NCBI GenBank assembly: GCA_002309955.1
Contig: DBXQ01000006.1
Location: forward strand, 1 to 17,974
Length of the DNA: 17,974 bases
From: Bacteroidales bacterium UBA1208
GTDB lineage: Bacteria > Bacteroidota > Bacteroidia > Bacteroidales > P3
Reading direction: 5' to 3'
The position numbers and the translations under genes were made by a program. How positions within the stretch are numbered: the first letter of the stretch is position 1; every line of letters begins with the position of its first letter. The notes under the pieces were generated by a model that ran no database searches, was not told the DNA's origin, and was given only the letters and a program-made list of their open reading frames with translations. Of this stretch, positions 14,039-17,974 are shown in pieces.

Positions 14039-15280
14039 TCAATGTTTAATTCTTAATTGCTTAATGCGTTGCCAGTCCACGAGGGCGGTGAGGGCAAAGA
14101 ATACTGCCATCAGGCAGACCGAAAGGCTGCGGTAGGTGAACCAGTTATGGAGGTAGGAGTGGTCGGCAGCGACAAAATACCACAGCAACGGTGGCACGGC
14201 GGTGAGCAGACAGAGCAGGGCGGTGCCGATTCCTTTGCGGTTGAAACGCCACAGCATGAGAATTCCCATCAGGATAAGGATATAGACAACGTAATACCGA
14301 GGGATGAGCGATAGATTGTTGGTGACGGCATCAAGGCGGGAGTAGTCGATTTGGGCACCGGCACGGAGGGCGAACTCCTTGGCACCGTCGCGGATGATGT
14401 TCTCGCCCGTCAGGACAGTGGCGATACCCCATTTGCTGACCCATGTGGCACCGTAGCCTATAGCCCACATCACCGATGCATCAGCCCATGACCCCAGCCG
14501 TCGGAGCCAGGAACGGCCGTCGGGATGGCGTTGTTGCTTCATGAGGTAGACACACAATGGGATGCCCCACGTCATGGCAGGACAGGTGAGGAGGTCGAAG
14601 AAGGCCGTCAGCGAACCCGCGATGAAAAGGACAAGCGTCAGCTGCCGAGGCTCCGTTACGCGGTAAGCCACCCACAGTGTGGCGGCTAAAGCAATGAGCA
14701 GCACGGGCAGGAATTGGATGGAGTGTTGCATCATGAAACAGTTGACAAAAGCCAAAGCCAGTACGAAGAACAGTGCCACAGCTTTGCCTATGCGGCGGTA
14801 TAGCACGGCGGCAACCCATGCCAGCAGAACCGAGGAAATCAGATAAAACAGAATGCGCAAAGACGGGTAGTCCCAAAACGAGAGCAGGAAACGCATCAGG
14901 AACGTGCTACCATGCCAGTAGCGGCCATAGTAAATGGGGTGCAGGGTAGTGTCGCCATGGATGAAGCATTTCAGACTTGCGCACTCGCTTTCGCCATTAT
15001 GGGCTCGGGGATTGAGCAACATGCTGGTGAGCAAATGTTCGCTGCCCCCGTTGCAGGCTTGGTTCAGGATAAGGGCGTCGGTGAAATTATCGAGATAGTA
15101 AGCTGGACGGCAAGAGTAGACAAAGAAGAAGTCGTTCTGCAAATCATCTTTGGCAAGAGTTCGTGCCGCATGGCGGATGATGGGCGCATTGGGCAGCAGA
15201 TTGGCCACAAGGGCAAAGAGCAGATAAAACGCAATCAATGCAGCGAAGACGACAGGATATTTTACCCATGGATGTTTCAT
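14039..15280 (-). CDS. Polytopic membrane protein, possible GT-C-type glycosyltransferase
   Basis: This 413-aa protein is not recognised with certainty. One transmembrane helix (about 9-29) is followed by a long hydrophilic loop (30-128) containing KDDLQND and YYLDNFTDA, then about eight more hydrophobic helices and a short basic tail. An acidic first loop facing outward is the layout of GT-C enzymes that use polyprenyl-phosphate sugars. The gene overlaps the upstream GT2 by 4 bases (ATGA, 15277-15280), whose relatives make such donors. That makes a GT-C role a fair guess but no more. The last seven residues (KQLRIKH) are AT-rich at DNA level and may have been supplied by the neighbouring repeat element. 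Confidence 0.6.
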   Translation of the reverse strand: MKHPWVKYPVVFAALIAFYLLFALVANLLPNAPIIRHAARTLAKDDLQNDFFFVYSCRPAYYLDNFTDALILNQACNGGSEHLLTSMLLNPRAHNGESECASLKCFIHGDTTLHPIYYGRYWHGSTFLMRFLLSFWDYPSLRILFYLISSVLLAWVAAVLYRRIGKAVALFFVLALAFVNCFMMQHSIQFLPVLLIALAATLWVAYRVTEPRQLTLVLFIAGSLTAFFDLLTCPAMTWGIPLCVYLMKQQRHPDGRSWLRRLGSWADASVMWAIGYGATWVSKWGIATVLTGENIIRDGAKEFALRAGAQIDYSRLDAVTNNLSLIPRYYVVYILILMGILMLWRFNRKGIGTALLCLLTAVPPLLWYFVAADHSYLHNWFTYRSLSVCLMAVFFALTALVDWQRIKQLRIKH

Positions 15281-16209
15281 AGAACTGACGGTTGGTTGTT
15301 GCTTTGCTGAATTAGATGGAGTTCGTAATTCCTACGGTCTTTGTTGACGATAACGTCCAGACAAAGACCTGTGAAGAGCGACAGCAATGCCGACAGCAGG
15401 AGGAACATGGAGACAATGAGTGTGGGGAAACGGGGGACAAGACCCGTGTGGAAGTATTCGATAAGGACGGGGATGAGCATCAGCACTCCCGCAAGGGCAA
15501 GGAGGATGGCCATCCACGAGAAGAAGCGCAGGGGTCGGTACCCTTTGTAAAGAAGGACAATAGTCTTAAGCACGCTGAGACCGTCGGAGAAAGTGTTGAG
15601 TTTCGACACGCTTCCTTCGGGGCGGTCGCGGTAGACCACTGGGATTTCGCAGATGAGGAAACGGTGGTCGAGGGCATGAATAGTCATCTCAGTCTCAATT
15701 TCGAAATTGCCAGACATGACGGGGAAATTCTTTACGAACGAACGGCTGAAAGCGCGATAGCCTGTCATGATGTCGTGAACATCGGTGTGCCAGAAATGGC
15801 AGATAAGCCAGCGTACCATGCGGTTGCCACCGTTGTGGAAGGGACGTTTGTTCTGCTCGAAGTAGGTGGAGGAGAGTCGGTCGCCAATGACCATGTCGAT
15901 GTTGTTGTCAATGATGGGTTGAATCATTTGGGGGGCTTGGTCAGCAGGGTATGTGTCGTCGCCATCGGCCATAAGATAGATGTCGGCATCCACTTCGCGG
16001 AACATGCGGCGGATGACGTTGCCTTTGCCTTGCATGGGTTCGCGGCGCACAATGGCACCAGCTTGTAGAGCGGCTTGGGCGGTGCCGTCAGTGGAGTTGT
16101 TGTCGTAGACGTATATGTCGGCTTGGGGAAGGGCAGTGTGGAAGTCAGTCACCACTTTGGCAATGGTGGGCTCTTCGTTGTAGCAGGGTAGGAGTACGGC
16201 AATTCGCAT
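15277..16209 (-). CDS. Family 2 glycosyltransferase, polyprenyl-phosphate sugar synthase type
   Basis: The protein has 310 aa. The GT-A domain starts at residue 1 with VLLPCYNEEPTIAKVV and has the nucleotide-binding motif YDNNSTDGT (35-43), the metal-binding ADGDDTYP (81-88) and the acceptor-region TGYRAFSR (149-156) and GNFEIETEM (167-175) motifs of DPM1-like enzymes. Two transmembrane helices close the protein (about 231-251 and 263-286), as in GtrB-like synthases. It should transfer a sugar from a nucleotide donor to a lipid phosphate at the cytosolic face; the sugar is unknown. It is first in a leftward unit of four: GT2, polytopic membrane protein, MBOAT and AlgX-like protein. No clear promoter was seen in the 84 bases upstream. 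Confidence 0.9.
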   Translation of the reverse strand: MRIAVLLPCYNEEPTIAKVVTDFHTALPQADIYVYDNNSTDGTAQAALQAGAIVRREPMQGKGNVIRRMFREVDADIYLMADGDDTYPADQAPQMIQPIIDNNIDMVIGDRLSSTYFEQNKRPFHNGGNRMVRWLICHFWHTDVHDIMTGYRAFSRSFVKNFPVMSGNFEIETEMTIHALDHRFLICEIPVVYRDRPEGSVSKLNTFSDGLSVLKTIVLLYKGYRPLRFFSWMAILLALAGVLMLIPVLIEYFHTGLVPRFPTLIVSMFLLLSALLSLFTGLCLDVIVNKDRRNYELHLIQQSNNQPSVL

Positions 16210-16293
16210 GGGCCTTTTTTATTCGAGAATGTGTTGATTCGTTAGTCTGATTGACACGTTAATGTATTAGCGCATTCATTAATATGTCCTTTA

Positions 16294-16881
16294 TTAGAGA
16301 TTCAAATTGTGGATCATGCTACCCAGATTGGTAGTGAACAGTTTGACACCAATGGCAAGAAGGATAACACCGAAGAATTTTCGGAGAATAGAAATCAACG
16401 TGCCACCCAGAATCCTTTCCAGACGGTCGATATAGCGAAGCACAAGATAGTCGATAACGATGTTGACCAGAAGGGCGATGAGTATATTTAAGTCGTTATA
16501 TTCGGCGCGGAGGGAGATAATCGTTGTGAGTGCCCCGGGACCGGCGATGAGGGGGAAAGCGATAGGTACAACAGTAGAGCCTGCGCCACCACTCTCGTTC
16601 TTGAAGATTTCGACACCCAGAATCATCTCAAAAGCCATGATGAAAAGTACGATAGAACCAGCCACGGCAAACGACTGGATGTCGACACCGAAAAGCTTGA
16701 GAGCCGCATCGCCAAGGAAAAAGAAAATGACGAAGATGAGCAGGGAGATGAGTGCGGCAAAGAGGGGATTGTATTTGTTTCCGCTGTGTTTGAGCGATAG
16801 GAAGATGGGAATGGAACCTGTGATGTCGATGATGGCGAAAAGAACCAAAAAGGCGCCTACGATTTCGATGATGCTAATCAT
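16294..16881 (-). CDS. MarC family integral membrane protein
   Basis: This 195-aa protein has six predicted transmembrane helices and the usual family length. Family features are the ATG-proximal helix (AFLVLFAIIDITGSIPIFLSL), the second-half repeat with FPLIAGPGALTTII (108-121), and the close spacing of Gly and Pro in both halves. MarC proteins (UPF0056) were named after a multiple antibiotic resistance locus, but transport of drugs was not confirmed and the substrate is unknown. The gene lies 22 bases after the GreA-like gene and is probably co-transcribed with it. Confidence 0.92.
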   Translation of the reverse strand: MISIIEIVGAFLVLFAIIDITGSIPIFLSLKHSGNKYNPLFAALISLLIFVIFFFLGDAALKLFGVDIQSFAVAGSIVLFIMAFEMILGVEIFKNESGGAGSTVVPIAFPLIAGPGALTTIISLRAEYNDLNILIALLVNIVIDYLVLRYIDRLERILGGTLISILRKFFGVILLAIGVKLFTTNLGSMIHNLNL

Positions 16882-16903
16882 GATTGTCGGATTTTTATAT
16901 GGG

Positions 16904-17380
16904 TTATATTATTTCAGTGATGGTCTGGGTGATACCGTTGAAAGTAATAGAGTCGCCGGTGCTTTTCCCTTTGAGAGCCATATAAATGGGAGTCTGTGCA
17001 CTAATGGCGAAGAAGACTTGCTGCGGGACGGATTCGGCAGAGCGATAAGGAACCATGAACTTCCCCGCTCCGATGCTGAGGAAGAAGTTTTGGCGGTTTG
17101 TGATAACGATGGCTCCGTGCTCGGCTTTTTCAAAGGGGGAATGGTTGAGAAGTTCTTGCAGAACCCGGATGCCGGCATTGGCATTGGAGAGCTGTTTGGC
17201 ATACATGTCGCGAGTGCGCATCATTTTGGTACGGTAGGAGTCGTAGCGGTCGACATTGGCACCATAGTCGTTGCTTTGCTGCTGAGCCGACTCCATTTCT
17301 TGTTTGGCAGTGTCGGCCAGCTGTTGCTGTTGCTGAAGGCATGCTTGGATGATTTGTATGCGGCGTTGTTGTCGAGTCAT
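16904..17380 (-). CDS. GreA/GreB-like elongation factor family protein
   Basis: The protein has 158 aa. An N-terminal Gln-rich coiled-coil hairpin (about 1-80, with five consecutive Gln at 16-20) is followed by a small C-terminal domain. That domain contains FFLSIGAGKF and ISAQTPIYMALKGKSTGDSI, the latter matching the SPIGKALLGKKxGD motif of the GreA FKBP-like domain. This is the layout of Gre factors, which enter the RNA polymerase secondary channel and stimulate transcript cleavage. The acidic pair at the coiled-coil tip needed for cleavage is not obvious here (the turn region reads NDYGANVDRYDS). It may act as a Gre-like regulator rather than a true GreA. The inverted repeat AACGAT/ATCGTT (17385-17401) lies directly upstream of its ATG. 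Confidence 0.75.
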   Translation of the reverse strand: MTRQQRRIQIIQACLQQQQQLADTAKQEMESAQQQSNDYGANVDRYDSYRTKMMRTRDMYAKQLSNANAGIRVLQELLNHSPFEKAEHGAIVITNRQNFFLSIGAGKFMVPYRSAESVPQQVFFAISAQTPIYMALKGKSTGDSITFNGITQTITEII

Positions 17381-17453
17381 AATGAACGATTATAAATCGT
17401 TAACAGAAAAAGGACCTTTTTATTGTGTGGAGTGTGAAAAATAGTGAAAAAGA

Positions 17454-17484
17454 AAGGCGGACAGTTCAACGAACTATCCGCCTT
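17454..17484 (-). terminator. Intrinsic terminator of the type IX cargo gene
   Basis: On the minus strand AAGGCGGATAGTTC (17484-17471) pairs with GAACTGTCCGCCTT (17467-17454) around a GTT loop, with one T-G wobble that becomes a C-A mismatch if read rightward. It is followed by TCTTTTT. Orientation and T-run both show that it ends leftward transcription from the gene at 17527. Confidence 0.85.
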
Positions 17485-17496
17485 GGTGGAGTAAAC

Positions 17497-17516
17497 CAGT
17501 AAGACTTGTCTTACTG
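17497..17516. other. Perfect 9-bp hairpin ahead of the terminator
   Basis: CAGTAAGAC (17497-17505) is exactly complementary to GTCTTACTG (17508-17516) with TT between. It lies between the stop codon of the type IX cargo gene and its terminator. No T-run follows, so it probably does not terminate. It could protect the mRNA 3' end. Confidence 0.6.
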
Positions 17517-17526
17517 ATAGGAGAGT

Positions 17527-17974
17527 TTATCTAACAATCAGTTTCTTCACCATGTTGGTGTTGTCGCCAGTGATGCGTACGAAGTAGGCACCCTGAGCGA
17601 GATTGTTGACATCCATAGTCTTGACACAGTCGCTGCTGCACTCGAGTGTCTCGGATGCAACGGTGCGGCCGTTCATGTCGACGACTTCTATCTTGACCTT
17701 TCCGTTGACACCGCTCACGCTGACGGTGGTGGAGTTGCTGGTGGGGTTGGGATAGATGGAGCAGGAAGCGCCGGAGACGTTGTCGATGCCTTCACCGCCA
17801 GTGGTGCGGAAGTTGACAGAGACGTAGGCGCTGAAGTTGTTATCGTCGCAGACGGTGCGGACCTTGACTACGTAGTTGGTGCCGGGTGTGAGGTCGCTGA
17901 GGGTGATGTTGGGTTCCTGACGGTAGGTGTCGAGGACGTCGTTGCCGTGGTCGTCGGTGAGGACTACCTGCCAG
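17527..17974 (-). CDS. Type IX secretion cargo protein, C-terminal part (partial)
   Basis: The reading frame is open through the right edge; 148 full codons plus the stop are visible and the start is outside the window. Residues nearest the edge (through NVVKVRT-like strands to VNFRT) look like the end of a fibronectin type III or similar beta-sandwich, with TLSDLTPGTNYVVKVRTVCD (17845-17904). After a GGEGIDN linker comes a complete type A C-terminal sorting domain: IYPNPTSN, then VVDMNGRTV, LAQGAYFVRI and the closing KKLIVR. Such domains direct export through PorV/Sov-type machinery and are removed by PorU-like sortase. The protein is therefore surface-attached or secreted. The passenger's activity is unknown. 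Confidence 0.9.
   Translation of the reverse strand, partial: WQVVLTDDHGNDVLDTYRQEPNITLSDLTPGTNYVVKVRTVCDDNNFSAYVSVNFRTTGGEGIDNVSGASCSIYPNPTSNSTTVSVSGVNGKVKIEVVDMNGRTVASETLECSSDCVKTMDVNNLAQGAYFVRITGDNTNMVKKLIVR

Noticed and set aside
15316..16068. 250-aa rightward frame opposite the GT2 gene
   Set aside because: It is antisense to a clear glycosyltransferase and rich in Glu, His and Val as expected from the reverse complement.
16460..17395. 311-aa rightward frame across MarC and the GreA-like gene
   Set aside because: It spans two genuine genes and their gap on the other strand, with no recognisable domain.

Overview
The window looks like chromosomal DNA of a Bacteroidales bacterium. The reasons are a type IX secretion C-terminal sorting domain at the right edge, a BspA-type leucine-rich-repeat exoprotein, several promoters of the Bacteroidetes TAnnTTTG type, start codons without Shine-Dalgarno sequences, and gene families common in that order (split HipA, four-helix-bundle protein, dihydroorotate-dehydrogenase-like protein). 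No rRNA, tRNA, CRISPR array, transposase or phage gene was found. The species cannot be named from the sequence.

Left part (1-4062): about 700 bases of AT-rich non-coding DNA with short hairpins and a direct repeat, then a leftward set of four genes: DHOD-like flavoprotein, four-helix-bundle protein, kdsA (Kdo-8-phosphate synthase, hence an LPS-type envelope) and a DnaQ-type exonuclease with a small C-terminal domain. A divergent promoter pair at 4055-4228 separates this set from a rightward membrane-anchored TPR protein, which ends at a strong hairpin terminator.

Middle (4988-11031): a leftward pair consists of a cysteine-rich C_GCAxxG_C_C protein and a large exported enzyme that fuses a GH2 glycoside hydrolase to a galactose-mutarotase-like domain. 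A 9-bp minisatellite lies between these two genes. Rightward come a small secreted LRR protein, a 530-base repeat-bearing gap, and a compact three-gene toxin-antitoxin operon of HipBST type (HTH protein, free HipA N-terminal domain, small kinase) with its own promoter and a candidate operator.

Right part (11197-17974), all leftward: a four-gene unit for a surface or exported glycan (polyprenyl-phosphate-type GT2, a polytopic membrane protein, an AlgI-like MBOAT O-acyltransferase and an AlgX/AlgJ-like SGNH protein), then a GreA-like/MarC gene pair, and finally the 3' end of a type IX secretion cargo gene followed by two hairpins. An AATT-rich repeat ending in GCTTGCCG occurs twice here, once inside the MBOAT reading frame and once filling the gap before it.

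The best candidates for follow-up are the HipBST operon with its S-L-T activation-loop motif, the GH2-mutarotase fusion, and the glycan O-acetylation unit with its in-frame repeat and an AlgX-like partner that lacks the usual catalytic Asp. None of these can be called a wholly new system from sequence alone.
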